This document shows positions 25,707-34,699 of a stretch of DNA of 64,000 bases, in pieces. A program made the position numbers and the translations under genes. The notes under the pieces were generated by a model that saw only the letters and a program-made list of their open reading frames with translations, had not been told where the DNA came from and ran no database searches. The DNA is taken from positions 1 through 64,000 of the forward strand of contig JACZRS010000001.1 of NCBI GenBank assembly GCA_022574595.1. The letters are read 5' to 3'. Source of the stretch: Planctomycetota bacterium (GTDB taxonomy: Bacteria; Planctomycetota; Phycisphaerae; Phycisphaerales; SM1A02). Numbering within the stretch: position 1 is the first letter of the stretch; the number at the start of each line of letters is the position of its first letter.

Positions 25707-26504
25707 TTACTTATCCCCACCAAACAAATCCTCTATCCCTTTACCAACATCTTTCAACACATCACCAACACCTTCGACTACATCAATTCCAACTTCTGCT
25801 ATTGAATCGAGTTGCGATAATCCTTGCCCAAGTTCATCGAGCATATCCGCAGGAATCAGACCACCGCCGCGCTTTACGATTTCCAACATAAGCTGCTTCA
25901 TTAGTACACTGGTGAGTTCAGATAGAAGTACTCCGCCATCGGAATCAGACCCCACATTTTCCAGTCTTATTTCATCTATGGGTAGATCGAGTTTAGTTTC
26001 ACCTGAGAGCAAGAGTTCAACTTCTACATGCACAACAATATCTTTAAGTAATACCTCTCGGATAATGAATTTTTTCCCCTCCGCTTCATCTTGAGGTTTA
26101 TCCTCTGAATTAAACCGTGAAAGGTTTTCGAAGATCACATCGTAATTGGATTTATCCCCTTTCTTTTCCAGGTGCATATCAATTCCTGTAAGCGTAAGCG
26201 TTGGCAGCACAACTGTATTTTCGCTTAAAGAGCTAAGTGTTATTTGTGCATTACCGTTTTCCAGATGTAAAAAGTGGGGGCTTTCAAATCCATCGGGGTT
26301 TGCGATTTTCAGATCTTGCATTGCAAATTCGCCGCTGAGCAATCCAACATCTGCGCTGCCAAGCGTTACATCAACCCCAAGCGCGTATTGCGCACCACTC
26401 TGTATTGCAGTCTTTGCAATTGTGTCAATGTAAACGAAAACTGCGAAGACCAATACTACAAGAAGTACTAGCAACGCTGCTATGGATTTAATAATTTTTT
26501 TCAT
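25707..26504 (-). CDS. AsmA-like membrane-anchored protein
   Basis: 265 residues. One N-terminal membrane segment (IAALLVLLVVLVFAVFVYID) is followed by the AsmA-type opening AKTAIQSGAQYALGVDVTLG, then VGLLSGEFAMQDLKIANPDG and SPHFLHLENGNAQITLSSLS. These match the N-terminal repeating-groove segment of AsmA-family proteins, which sit in the inner membrane and have a periplasmic domain linked to lipid transport. The C-terminus is a low-complexity amphipathic stretch (VEGVGDVLKDVGKGIEDLFG). It is the third gene of a tight operon with KDPG aldolase and UbiA-type genes (7-base gap). Confidence 0.7.
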   Translation of the reverse strand: MKKIIKSIAALLVLLVVLVFAVFVYIDTIAKTAIQSGAQYALGVDVTLGSADVGLLSGEFAMQDLKIANPDGFESPHFLHLENGNAQITLSSLSENTVVLPTLTLTGIDMHLEKKGDKSNYDVIFENLSRFNSEDKPQDEAEGKKFIIREVLLKDIVVHVEVELLLSGETKLDLPIDEIRLENVGSDSDGGVLLSELTSVLMKQLMLEIVKRGGGLIPADMLDELGQGLSQLDSIAEVGIDVVEGVGDVLKDVGKGIEDLFGGDK

Positions 26505-26511
26505 CTATATC

Positions 26512-27441
26512 TCACGCAAAATAAACTAAGTCAACTAATCCCAGCACACCCAGCACACAGCTTATTATGCCGTTTAGTGTAAAAAACGCCAGCGCTATTT
26601 TACTCGTACCCCAGCGTGCGACTGTTAAATGCTCAAACACTAGTAATATAATGACAATACAGATTCCCACACCAAAGGCATATCGCAAGCGATCATCAGT
26701 TAGTAGCACGCCAACCAAACACGATAATGAGACAAGATGAAGCAATCTGCTGATCCACATTGCATTACCAGATCCTATCTTAGCGGGTATGCTTGATAGG
26801 CCTTGTTTGCGATCAACTTCAACATCAGCAAGTGCGTAAATAATATCAAAGCCAGCCACCCAGCACATAACCATTGCGGCTAAGAGCCAAAGGGCAGGCT
26901 GGCTTGTTATGGAATCGGGATTTATTGCGATTGCAGCTGCGAGTGGGCTAATCGCTAGCGATGAACCTAGATACAAGTGGCTCAGCGAAGTGAATCGCTT
27001 AAGCAGGGGGTACGCACTAAGCCAAGCTAGTACGGGTAAACCAAGAAACGTCGGCCACCAGTTTTCGTAAAATACACCAAAGCCTAGACATACTAACATA
27101 AAACCTACTGCACAAATCAAAATCACACTCATTGCCGCACTGACTGACAGCTTCCCACTGGGAATTGCGCGCCATTTGGTCCTTGGATTATCCTTATCAA
27201 TTTCGCGATCAAGCAATCGATTAGCCAGCATAGCAACGGTTCGCGCCAACACCATCGCCAGAATTATTAGTACTAATTGGCCAGTAAATCTGTTCCAATT
27301 GAAAGACGCTTGGCCCGGCATTGCAGCCATAAATGCTGCAAGAACCGCAAAGGGAAGCGCAAACACACTATGTGCGATTTTGATATCCGCAGCTATTAAC
27401 TTAAACGCACCAATAGGAGAGCTGGTTGTCATAGCGCTCAT
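26512..27441 (-). CDS. ubiA: UbiA-family prenyltransferase (4-hydroxybenzoate or menaquinone-type)
   Basis: Integral membrane enzyme that transfers a polyprenyl chain to an aromatic acceptor in quinone synthesis. 309 residues with about eight to nine membrane helices. The first Asp-rich motif is NRLLDREIDKDNPRT (NxxxDxxxD); the second is YALADVEVDRKQG. AIPSGKLS follows the first as usual. It could be UbiA or the related MqnP of the futalosine menaquinone route; the sequence alone does not decide. Its ATG overlaps the eda stop by ATGA, so the two are translationally coupled. Confidence 0.85.
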   Translation of the reverse strand: MSAMTTSSPIGAFKLIAADIKIAHSVFALPFAVLAAFMAAMPGQASFNWNRFTGQLVLIILAMVLARTVAMLANRLLDREIDKDNPRTKWRAIPSGKLSVSAAMSVILICAVGFMLVCLGFGVFYENWWPTFLGLPVLAWLSAYPLLKRFTSLSHLYLGSSLAISPLAAAIAINPDSITSQPALWLLAAMVMCWVAGFDIIYALADVEVDRKQGLSSIPAKIGSGNAMWISRLLHLVSLSCLVGVLLTDDRLRYAFGVGICIVIILLVFEHLTVARWGTSKIALAFFTLNGIISCVLGVLGLVDLVYFA

Positions 27442-28076
27442 TTAGTTGCAGCCCGAATTGCTGCAATCAGTTTGGTCGCCTTTTCCTCGACCTTTTCAAA
27501 CTTACCCGCTGCTAAATCGTTGGGATCAAAAAGTGGGGCAACAAAACCAACTGCAAACGAACCAGCTTTGATAAACGAATCGACATTACTTAGATGTACG
27601 CCATTGGTAGGAACGATCTTCAAAAACGGCATAGGCCCAAGGCAGGCTTTGACAAATGCTGCGCCAATTCCGGGGGCGGGAAATAATTTCTGAAGCTGCG
27701 CGCCTGCATTATGTGCCCGCAACATCTCCGTAGGTGTATGTGTGCCGGGCATCATCGCAACATTACGCGACTTTGCTGTATCAATAACAACTTCATCGAC
27801 TACAGGTGAAACTAGAAAACTCGCTCCCGCATCAACAGCTTGATTGGCATCATCAACACTCAAAACTGTCCCAGCACCTACAACCACACCATCGAGATTG
27901 GAAAACTCCCTAATAAGCTCAAACGCGTTGGGCGTGGTCAGTGTAAACTCAATTACCTTAAACCCGCCTCGAATCGCAGCTTCCATAGCAGGCGCTGCTG
28001 CTTCAGCATTTGGTGTGCGTAGGATCGCTGAGGCTTTTTCCTGGCCAAAAAACTCTACAAACTCGTTGGGAGTCAT
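27438..28076 (-). CDS. eda: KDPG/KHG aldolase
   Basis: Cleaves 2-keto-3-deoxy-6-phosphogluconate to pyruvate and glyceraldehyde-3-phosphate (Entner-Doudoroff and sugar-acid catabolism). 212 residues, the usual size. Family blocks are KVIEFTLTTPNAFE (catalytic Glu), VGAGTVLSVDDANQAVDAGA, FLVSPVVDEVVI, MMPGTHTPTEMLRAHNAGAQ and QKLFPAPGIGAAFVKACLGP, where the Lys before LFPA is the Schiff-base residue. It ends with AGSFAVGFVAPLFD. First gene of an operon with a UbiA-type and an AsmA-like gene, a combination with no obvious metabolic link. Confidence 0.92.
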   Translation of the reverse strand: MTPNEFVEFFGQEKASAILRTPNAEAAAPAMEAAIRGGFKVIEFTLTTPNAFELIREFSNLDGVVVGAGTVLSVDDANQAVDAGASFLVSPVVDEVVIDTAKSRNVAMMPGTHTPTEMLRAHNAGAQLQKLFPAPGIGAAFVKACLGPMPFLKIVPTNGVHLSNVDSFIKAGSFAVGFVAPLFDPNDLAAGKFEKVEEKATKLIAAIRAATK

Positions 28077-28254
28077 GGAATATATTTCCTTATTTGCTGT
28101 TTACCATGTAGATTGTAACCATCTGACCCTGACTTGAGATTTTGGTCTTTCCAATAGGTAAACAACAGAAACTTGACCTAAGATACTCTACCTTTATTAA
28201 GATTCCGCAGCTTGATAAATAGTCACTCAGCTGCATCCTCTTGGAGAATATGTA

Positions 28255-29088
28255 ATGTATTTCGCAATTTCTTATCCCCCTCGTATAGCTCTTTTTGCAC
28301 TTACTCTTTCAATATCTGCAAGCTCAGCTCTTGCATTCTCATCAAACCAAACTGATTCACAATCTGAAGGTTTAGTAATTGCTCAGGATACCAAACCTGC
28401 AAAGACTCCACCACCATCGCCCCCGCCAACTAAGAAAGCTCCCGCCAAGAAACCACCCGCAACTGAACCAACATCTAAACCACAAGAGCCATCTAAAGAT
28501 AAGGAAAGCGCTGCAGATAACGCGCCGTTGGTTTATGTGCTTATGCAAACTTCAATGGGCGATATCGTCATCGAACTGAACCGAGAGAAAGCGCCTATCA
28601 CAGTCAAGAATTTCCTCTCATATACAGACAAGAAATATTACGATGGAACAATCTTTCATCGTGTGATGCGGAGATTCATGATCCAAGGCGGTGGTTTCAC
28701 CGAAGACATGAGAAAGAAACCGGTCGACAAACCTATTAAAAACGAATGGAAGAACGGCTTGAAAAATGTAAACGGCTCAATCGCTATGGCCAGGCTCCCA
28801 AGACAAGCGGATTCGGCTACCGCGCAATTTTTCATTAACGTAAAAGACAATACTTCGCTCGATCAACCAAATGATGGAGCTGGCTATGCGGTATTTGGAA
28901 AAGTCGTAGCTGGTATGAAAGTTGTGCGTGCAATCGAAGGCTCAATTACTACTACCAAACAAGGGCGTGCCAATGTGCCTGTAGAAACTGTATTCATCAA
29001 AAAAGTCACTCGTATGACCGATGACGATGCTAAGAAGCGAATCGAAGATGAAAAGAAATCAGCGACAACAAAACCGGGCACTCCATGA
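28255..29088 (+). CDS. Exported cyclophilin-type peptidyl-prolyl isomerase
   Basis: 277 residues. A signal peptide covers ~1-27 (RIALFALTLSISASSALAF). Residues ~45-85 are a Pro/Lys-rich linker (TPPPSPPPTKKAPAKKPPAT). The cyclophilin domain runs from ~95 to ~255: MQTSMGDIVIELNREKAPIT, FLSYTDKKYYDGTIFHRVMR, FMIQGGGF, GSIAMARL, ATAQFFINVKDN and AVFGKVVAGMKVV. The catalytic Arg of FHRV is present. A charged tail follows. It probably acts in folding of exported proteins in the periplasm. CTTGGAG lies 7 bases before the ATG. Single-gene unit. Confidence 0.93.
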   Translation: MYFAISYPPRIALFALTLSISASSALAFSSNQTDSQSEGLVIAQDTKPAKTPPPSPPPTKKAPAKKPPATEPTSKPQEPSKDKESAADNAPLVYVLMQTSMGDIVIELNREKAPITVKNFLSYTDKKYYDGTIFHRVMRRFMIQGGGFTEDMRKKPVDKPIKNEWKNGLKNVNGSIAMARLPRQADSATAQFFINVKDNTSLDQPNDGAGYAVFGKVVAGMKVVRAIEGSITTTKQGRANVPVETVFIKKVTRMTDDDAKKRIEDEKKSATTKPGTP

Positions 29089-29211
29089 GTTCCCGTTTCT
29101 TAATTAATCACTAATTGTCCAGCCATTTACTAAACTGCAACAGAGACTGCAACGACTTTATTACCTCAAGAAAGTCAATTTGGCGGGTCCAACAGAATAC
29201 TAAAAGCGCAC

Positions 29212-29242
29212 TAAAAACCCCACAGCTAAAAAACTATGGGGT
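29212..29242 (-). terminator. Rho-independent terminator after the lipoprotein gene
   Basis: On the minus strand the stem CCCCATAG / CTGTGGGG (one mismatch) with an 8-base loop is followed by TTTTT. It lies ~47 bases past the lipoprotein stop. Confidence 0.75.
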
Positions 29243-29288
29243 GAATATCTAATGGTTTGGCACTAATTACTGCTATCTAAACTCGTGT

Positions 29289-29741
29289 TTAGTGATCACC
29301 AAATGATGATGTCTCAACATGAGCGAAACTGTGCTGGCCAGGATACTCTTCCATAGAGGCATGGAATGCTCCATAAGTTGGGCCGGCCTTTCGCGCCGTA
29401 ATCGTGCGGTGCTGGGCATGTGGTGGCTTAAAGTTTACCTTCACTACCTGCACCTTGCCATCATCAATCGTGTACTTATTTGGCAGACGCTCGCCTTCAA
29501 TCCAATTTTCATTATCAATGTCATACCAAGAATAAGTATGAGTATATGGATTGAAATAAACCTGTGCCTTGGGGTGATAAACGAATTTGTACTGCCACCA
29601 ATGCTCATTTGGATGCATGTGGCGAGGCGTTCCATCCATTTCCCACTCAACAATAGAAGTCGTTTGGTTGCAACCTGCAAAACCTAAAACCGCACCAACA
29701 CAGCATACGATTTTTAATACGCTCAGTTTTGATCGAGACAT
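29289..29741 (-). CDS. Small putative lipoprotein, unknown function
   Basis: 150 residues. The N-terminus is a lipoprotein signal: basic start, hydrophobic core and a lipobox-like FAGC at residue ~24. The mature part is rich in aromatic residues and His (HWWQYKFVYHPKAQVYFNPY, THTYSWYDIDNENWIEGERL, PPHAQHRTITAR, HSFAHVETSSFGDH). This could bind a metal or a ligand, but I recognise no family. Ribosome binding site GGGAGAAGG precedes the ATG. Monocistronic with its own terminator. Confidence 0.75.
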   Translation of the reverse strand: MSRSKLSVLKIVCCVGAVLGFAGCNQTTSIVEWEMDGTPRHMHPNEHWWQYKFVYHPKAQVYFNPYTHTYSWYDIDNENWIEGERLPNKYTIDDGKVQVVKVNFKPPHAQHRTITARKAGPTYGAFHASMEEYPGQHSFAHVETSSFGDH

Positions 29742-29929
29742 TTGATCCTTCTCCCTTTATACTGCTGCTCGTAATTTGCTCTATAGAGATACACCCTACA
29801 TCAAGGATTTTTCAGAGGGCAATACTCCTAAATCGGCGAAGATGCACACTAGCCTAAGCGCGATTTCCGCTTAGATTTTACCCAACCAAACCAACCGACA
29901 AACCCACAAGCTCCGATAAATGCCAGGTT

Positions 29930-29963
29930 CCCCGACGCCCATGGATAGCAATCCATGGGGTTT
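29930..29963 (-). repeat. Dispersed hairpin repeat B1
   Basis: On the minus strand: AACCCCATGGATTGCTATCC followed by ATGGGCGTCGGGG. The core is a perfect 9-bp stem, CCCATGGAT / ATCCATGGG, with a 4-base loop (TGCT), followed by CGTCGGGG. The same ~32 bases occur at 38913-38943 and a diverged copy at 61263-61290. It lies just past the NDH-2 gene stop. Confidence 0.8.
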
Positions 29964-29976
29964 AAATAAGAAAGAT

Positions 29977-31275
29977 TCAAGAGGATTCCGCGGCTTCTTC
30001 CGTTTCTTTCTCGATAGTCTCGAGTCGGTAAATCAAACGCGCACCTGGACGGAAGGTAATGTACGCGAACATCCACTGCACGATTACCGCGAGTTTGCTG
30101 CGCAGATCTACTAGAAATAGAATGTGGATCAAGAGCCACGCCACCCAAGCGAAAAAGCCGCCAAAACGCAGACGCTTCGTCTGAACCACCGCCTTAGAGC
30201 GTCCAATCGTGGCCATGATTCCTTTATCGTAGTAGCGAAACTTAGGACGATCGTCAGAAGCGAGCGGCCCATCGGCGATCTCCTTCGCCAGGATGCGTCC
30301 AACATGCCTCCCAGCCTGTGTTGCGCCCTGAGCTAAACCAGGTACAAGCAGTCCGTTCCCGTCGGTCCAGCTCGCAATGTCGCCGATAACGAATACCTCG
30401 GGATGGTCGGGTATCGAGCCGTCGGGCCCAACAATTATACGCCCCGATTTATCGAGTTCGACGCCGAGCGTTTCTGTGATAGCTGGAGCACGAATACCCG
30501 CAGCCCAGATGGCGTTCGCAGCCTCGATGCGATCATCACCGAACTCAACGACCGGACCGTTGGAGATATTTTCAACTTGTGTAGCAGTATGTACTTCAAC
30601 ACCCATCTGGCGCAACGTGCGCTCAGCTTTTTCCGAGATCTCTTCACAGAACGATGGCAGAACACGCTCACCCCCCTCAAGCAGAACCACCCGCGCATCT
30701 GCGGGGTTGATGTGGTGGAAATCTTTACGCAAAGCAAAACGCGCTAGCTCAACGAGTGCTCCCGCCATCTCTACCCCAGTTGGACCCGCACCGATAATGA
30801 CCGTTGTTAGCAATCGCTTCCGCTCGACCTCATCTGCTGTGTTCTCCGCCTGCTCGAAAGCATGAAGGACTCGCGCGCGTATACGTGTTGCATCATGCAG
30901 CGTCTTGAGCCCCGGTGCATGGTAGGCCCACTCATTGTGACCAAAATAGTTAGTCTCGACGCCGAGGGCAATAACCAGATAGTCGTAATCATGGGCATCC
31001 TCGTGCTCACTCACGCGCACTCGCTTTGCAGCAAGGTCTATCGCAGTGACCTGGGCCATATGCACCTTGACATTACGTTGCTTGGAAAGGATCGAGCGGA
31101 TCGGCTGAGCTATATCGGTCGCCCCTAATCCAGCTGTCGCCACTTGATACAGCAATGGTTGAAACAAATGATGATTCTGCCGATCAACAAGCACAATCTC
31201 AGCATCAGCGCGCCGAAGCGCTCGACAAACCGCCAATCCTCCAAAGCCTCCGCCAAGAACAGTAATACGTAACAT
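29977..31275 (-). CDS. ndh: Type II NADH dehydrogenase (NDH-2)
   Basis: Single-subunit, non-proton-pumping NADH:quinone oxidoreductase on the inner face of the membrane. I choose the ATG at 31275: AGGAGG lies 7 bases upstream and the FAD motif then starts at once (MLRITVLGGGFGGLAVCRAL). The NAD site is VIIGAGPTGVEMAGALVELA. Other blocks are HHLFQPLLYQVATAGL and FVIGDIASW. The C-terminal hydrophobic segment (WVAWLLIHILFLVDLRSKLA) and amphipathic end mediate membrane attachment. ~432 residues, normal. It lies 11 bases downstream of the HhH-GPD gene and is probably co-transcribed with it. Confidence 0.94.
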   Translation of the reverse strand: MLRITVLGGGFGGLAVCRALRRADAEIVLVDRQNHHLFQPLLYQVATAGLGATDIAQPIRSILSKQRNVKVHMAQVTAIDLAAKRVRVSEHEDAHDYDYLVIALGVETNYFGHNEWAYHAPGLKTLHDATRIRARVLHAFEQAENTADEVERKRLLTTVIIGAGPTGVEMAGALVELARFALRKDFHHINPADARVVLLEGGERVLPSFCEEISEKAERTLRQMGVEVHTATQVENISNGPVVEFGDDRIEAANAIWAAGIRAPAITETLGVELDKSGRIIVGPDGSIPDHPEVFVIGDIASWTDGNGLLVPGLAQGATQAGRHVGRILAKEIADGPLASDDRPKFRYYDKGIMATIGRSKAVVQTKRLRFGGFFAWVAWLLIHILFLVDLRSKLAVIVQWMFAYITFRPGARLIYRLETIEKETEEAAESS

Positions 31276-31286
31276 TGATCGGCCTC

Positions 31287-32129
31287 CTAATGCAAAGCTG
31301 GCCATTTGCACTTCTCCCGGAAACTGCAAATTTCGCATCTAGGTTGCGCCTTACATACATTACCGTAGTCTTGTGCGCAGAACATCCAGAGTAGATTGTC
31401 CAAGTAGGTTGGATTACACTTTGCCTCTGAGGCAAGGCGACCAATCATCTCAACCGCTTGTTGTTCAGATGGTTCGCCTTCGAGGAATGCAAGGCGTTCT
31501 CCTCCCAAAACTCGCCGGACATGAACATCTGGCTTCCCTGCACGAATGCCAACATTTCGAAGATACTCCATTGCAAGAGTGAATCCAATCTGTTTCAGTT
31601 TGAATCGGCCTGGGTTTGCTAGCTGATTCGCGATAGCATCGGGAGGCTTGCTTTCAATAAAAGAATCCAATGAGCCAAATTCGACTTCAATACGGCGAAG
31701 TGTTTTGATGTTGGGCACAAGCGAGTTCATCTGCTTCGCGATTAATCGATTGCCGCAATGGATCCCGCGCACGCCATCCACCAATTCTGTCGCCGATATT
31801 TCAAGCAGCTTGTCCGGATCCCATTTATGAAAGAGTCGATCAATCTTGGCCATATTTTCAGCTATAGGTCCCCAAGGCCGTTGGCTGCTAAGCTGTGCTA
31901 ACACTAGTCCTCGAACATGATCTCTAATATGAAATTTCTTGCCTCTTAGTCGTTCTTCGGATGCAGGCACTTGTCCGAATTCTGCAACAACTTCTTCGTA
32001 GTCGATGCCCACACGTTTATCCGCAAGTGTGGCTTTCAATCCTGCAAGCAGATCCAGGCCGGAAATATGATTAGTTGTATCAGTATGACTGTGCATTGTA
32101 ATTGCTACAGTATAGCTGCTTGGCGGCAT
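31287..32129 (-). CDS. HhH-GPD superfamily DNA glycosylase-like protein with Fe-S motif
   Basis: 280 residues. The helix-hairpin-helix/Asp region is AMEYLRNVGIRAGKPDVHVR; the Asp in PDVHVRRVL matches the catalytic Asp of endonuclease III-type enzymes. The usual catalytic Lys of bifunctional members (GxGxKTA) is not visible. The C-terminus has the Cys loop C-x5-C-x2-C-x5-C (VCKAQPRCEICSFREKC), one residue shorter in the first gap than the classic [4Fe-4S] loop. Base excision repair or a related DNA scanning function is likely. The start at 32129 has no clear ribosome binding site; the ATG at 32096 is an alternative. It forms a probable operon with ndh. Confidence 0.78.
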   Translation of the reverse strand: MPPSSYTVAITMHSHTDTTNHISGLDLLAGLKATLADKRVGIDYEEVVAEFGQVPASEERLRGKKFHIRDHVRGLVLAQLSSQRPWGPIAENMAKIDRLFHKWDPDKLLEISATELVDGVRGIHCGNRLIAKQMNSLVPNIKTLRRIEVEFGSLDSFIESKPPDAIANQLANPGRFKLKQIGFTLAMEYLRNVGIRAGKPDVHVRRVLGGERLAFLEGEPSEQQAVEMIGRLASEAKCNPTYLDNLLWMFCAQDYGNVCKAQPRCEICSFREKCKWPALH

Positions 32130-32142
32130 TTGAAAAGCATTA

Positions 32143-32169
32143 TAAAAAACCGCGGGGCGAGCCCCGCGG
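32143..32169 (-). terminator. Rho-independent terminator after ahcY
   Basis: On the minus strand a perfect 9-bp stem, CCGCGGGGC / GCCCCGCGG, with a 2-base gap is followed by TTTTTT. It lies ~70 bases past the ahcY stop. The same hairpin is the left part of composite repeat A2. Confidence 0.82.
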
Positions 32170-32217
32170 CTAAATGTTGAAAACCTAATGCCTAGTGCCT
32201 AGTGCCTAATCCCTTCC
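32150..32217 (+). repeat. Composite intergenic repeat A2
   Basis: GC hairpin (32150-32169), the tail GGCTAAAT, then from ~32184 the heptamers CCTAATG, CCTAGTG, CCTAGTG, CCTAATC. Same order as at 16.4 kb. On the opposite strand its hairpin doubles as the ahcY terminator. Confidence 0.7.
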
Positions 32218-32237
32218 TAAACGGGGTTGGCATTTCC

Positions 32238-33746
32238 TCAATACCGATACTGTTCAGGTTTATATGGCCCCTCTACTGGCACGCCGATGTAGTCTGCTTG
32301 CTCTTTGGTTAGTGTGGATAGTTTTACTCCCAACTTGTCGAGGTGGAGACGGGCGACCTCTTCATCTAGCTTCTTGGGTAGAGTGTAGACCTTATTTTCG
32401 TATGCGGAAGTATTGGTGTGCAACTCGATCTGAGCTAGTACCTGATTGGCGAAGCTGTTACTCATTACAAAGCTGGGATGGCCGGTGGCGCAGCCAAGGT
32501 TTAGCAAACGGCCTTCTGCGAGAACGATAATCGAGTGGCCATCACTGAATTTCCATTCATCGACCTGCGGCTTAATGTTGATCTTCTTGATTCCATCAAG
32601 CTTCTCGAGGCCGGCCATGTCTATTTCATTATCAAAGTGGCCTATGTTTCCGACGATGGCTTTGTCCTTCATCTTCTGCATATTTGCAGCTGTGATGATG
32701 TTGTAGTTGCCGGTTGCGGTAACGAAGATGTCAATATCGCCAACCACATCATCAAGCCTGACGACTTCAAAGCCATCCATCGCAGCTTGTAATGCGCAGA
32801 TGGGATCAACTTCAGTAACAAGCACGCGGCACTTTTGGCCAACCAGCGACTGAGCGCATCCCTTACCAACATCGCCATAACCACAAACAAGTGCGGTCTT
32901 GCCTGAAAGCATCACATCAGTTGCGCGCATTATGCCATCAACTAATGAGTGACGAACGCCATAGATATTGTCAAACTTGCTTTTGGTAACCGAGTTATTA
33001 ACATCAATTGCGGGGAAGAGCAGTTCGCCGCGCTCCTGCATTTGATAGAGGCGATGCACGCCTGTGGTTGTTTCTTCACTTACGCCTTGGATTTCCTTAG
33101 CGTATGGCTCCCAGAACTTAGGCGCGCTTGCCTGAATATCTGTAAGCAGTTGCAGGATAAGACTTAACTCTTGGTTATCAGTGGCTTCCGGTGCGGGTAC
33201 GCTTGCCGATTTATTATACTCAACGCCTTTGTGTACGAGCAATGTTGCATCGCCACCATCATCTAAAATGATGTTTGGGCCTTTGCCATCACCCCAGTTA
33301 AGAGCCTGGAAAGTGCACCACCAATATTCACTTAGCGTTTCACCTTTCCACGCAAAGACCGGTGGGCCTTTGGGGTTTTCGGGAGTGCCGTTAGGGCCGA
33401 CTGCAACTGCTGCGGCCGCGTGATCTTGTGTGGAGAAGATATTGCAGCTAGCCCAACGAACCTGTGCGCCAAGATCGATGAGCGTTTCGATAAGGACTGC
33501 GGTTTGAATTGTCATATGAAGCGAGCCAGTGATTCGCGCACCTTTGAGCGGTTTGCTATCACGATGCTTGGCACGAATAGACATAAGCCCGGGCATTTCG
33601 TGTTCAGCAAGTTCGATCTCCTTGCGGCCAAATGCAACGGTCTGAGCCGAAAGATCCGCAACCTTAAAAGCAAGATCGCTGAACAGAGGCAGGTTGGTAT
33701 CGCTAAAGGTGGCGGACATTTCTTTTGCAGAGGCGAGGGTAGTCAC
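32238..33746 (-). CDS. ahcY: S-adenosyl-L-homocysteine hydrolase
   Basis: Reversibly splits SAH into adenosine and homocysteine, keeping methylation reactions unblocked. It starts at GTG with GGAG 7 bases upstream. The substrate domain has [20 protein letters not shown] and [10 protein letters not shown]. The NAD-binding Rossmann motif is [25 protein letters not shown] and [14 protein letters not shown] are strongly conserved blocks, and the C-terminus is PYKPEQYRY as in nearly all family members. About 502 residues, slightly longer than many bacterial enzymes. An inverted repeat 110 bases upstream may be its operator. Arsenic methylation by ArsM nearby would create SAH, its substrate. Confidence 0.97.
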   Translation of the reverse strand: MTTLASAKEMSATFSDTNLPLFSDLAFKVADLSAQTVAFGRKEIELAEHEMPGLMSIRAKHRDSKPLKGARITGSLHMTIQTAVLIETLIDLGAQVRWASCNIFSTQDHAAAAVAVGPNGTPENPKGPPVFAWKGETLSEYWWCTFQALNWGDGKGPNIILDDGGDATLLVHKGVEYNKSASVPAPEATDNQELSLILQLLTDIQASAPKFWEPYAKEIQGVSEETTTGVHRLYQMQERGELLFPAIDVNNSVTKSKFDNIYGVRHSLVDGIMRATDVMLSGKTALVCGYGDVGKGCAQSLVGQKCRVLVTEVDPICALQAAMDGFEVVRLDDVVGDIDIFVTATGNYNIITAANMQKMKDKAIVGNIGHFDNEIDMAGLEKLDGIKKINIKPQVDEWKFSDGHSIIVLAEGRLLNLGCATGHPSFVMSNSFANQVLAQIELHTNTSAYENKVYTLPKKLDEEVARLHLDKLGVKLSTLTKEQADYIGVPVEGPYKPEQYRY

Positions 33747-33855
33747 AGCAGATCTCCAAGTTTGTCAGATAGATACAGTTCCAAATCGAAATCTCAACCC
33801 ATGGTATCGGTTGCTATATATGCGATATCAAGCGATGGGGGTCGTTTTTGATCCT

Positions 33856-33877
33856 TATATCCGTTCATCCGGATATA
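33856..33877. promoter_or_regulatory. Inverted repeat upstream of ahcY, candidate operator
   Basis: Perfect 8-bp arms TATATCCG and CGGATATA separated by six bases (TTCATC). It lies ~110 bases upstream of the ahcY start, within the gap to the 33927-34697 gene. ArsR-family SAH-responsive regulators (SahR) control ahcY in some bacteria; whether this is their site here is inference. A half site (ATATCCG) also occurs in the arsR promoter at 37514-37520. Confidence 0.45.
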
Positions 33878-33926
33878 CCGATGAATAATAGAACGGATTC
33901 TGGATCGGGTCAAGCAGGAAATATGG

Positions 33927-34697
33927 TTAGTAGAGCCAAACTCTCGAGCCATCCGCAAGCCGAGCCGCCGGTTGGCGATTACTTCGTTCCAGGCCGAGAA
34001 ATGACCATTTGTGGGGTCTTGGTATCCTTAGTTTAACCCACCGTGATAACGATGAAGATATATTCACTTCCGCCATTTTCGAATCAGACCAAACTTTGAG
34101 AATTTCTGCAAAGGCTTCTTTGTGTAGAGAGCGTTTGATATGAACGGGATCAATTCCATACCAACTGCCGGGAAGATCGGCCATTGCTGCGCCATGTTTT
34201 TTCCCTAGCTCTTGAAGTATGCCATCCATTTCAAGAAGGCGGCTTTGCGCATCTTCATAAGTAAGTTCATGGCCTGGAAATAGAATCGCTTTGGCGATTT
34301 TGTAATGACGTTTAGAAAGTCGTGCGATTCGCTCAACAGGCATACGAGTCAACACGATGTTTGCGCTTAATTCGCTAAGTTTCTTAATGCAACTTTCCAC
34401 CCACTGCTTGATGTCCTTAACTTCGTAACCGTAAGCTATATCATTCCCAACATCGGTAATAAGTGCGTAGGTTGGAAGCGGTTGGGCTTTTGCAATTTCA
34501 TCCCACAAGCCGCAATCATTAATACTGGGAAGCCCTCTGCCAAGCACACGACTATCTTTGCCGAACGATCTACCGTGCCCCATTGCAATATAAATCTCAA
34601 GCGGGCAGCCCATAAAGCATTGACAAGTAGCAACGGTAGGGGAGATTGCGCGTGCCAGATTACTTGCTCCAAGAAGTATGACACGTTTTTTTGTCAT
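33927..34697 (-). CDS. SGNH/GDSL-like hydrolase, unknown substrate
   Basis: I choose the ATG at 34697, which starts MTKKRVILLGASNLARAISP, 2 bases past the MFS gene stop; the upstream in-frame start would overlap that gene. The product has ~256 residues. SGNH-type features: the nucleophile region LLGASNLA, a Gly block (GHGRSFG), the TDVGNDIAYG segment that matches the GxND block, and a late DPVHIKR that could hold the Asp-x-x-His pair. No signal peptide. The last ~40 residues (LSRWVKLRIPRPHKWSFLGL...) are basic. The tight coupling to the transporter suggests it processes the transported compound; this is inference. Confidence 0.65.
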   Translation of the reverse strand: MTKKRVILLGASNLARAISPTVATCQCFMGCPLEIYIAMGHGRSFGKDSRVLGRGLPSINDCGLWDEIAKAQPLPTYALITDVGNDIAYGYEVKDIKQWVESCIKKLSELSANIVLTRMPVERIARLSKRHYKIAKAILFPGHELTYEDAQSRLLEMDGILQELGKKHGAAMADLPGSWYGIDPVHIKRSLHKEAFAEILKVWSDSKMAEVNISSSLSRWVKLRIPRPHKWSFLGLERSNRQPAARLADGSRVWLY

Positions 34698-34699
34698 TG

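Noticed and set aside
29849-30148. Minus-strand frame ending in a hydrophobic helix plus basic tail, reminiscent of a sorting signal
   Set aside because: Most of it overlaps the end of ndh in another frame and runs through repeat B1; no start or ribosome binding site supports it. The final ~25 residues are suggestive but likely chance.
33747-33926. SAM or SAH riboswitch upstream of ahcY
   Set aside because: I looked for the conserved cores of known SAM/SAH riboswitch classes and did not find them; only the inverted repeat stands out.
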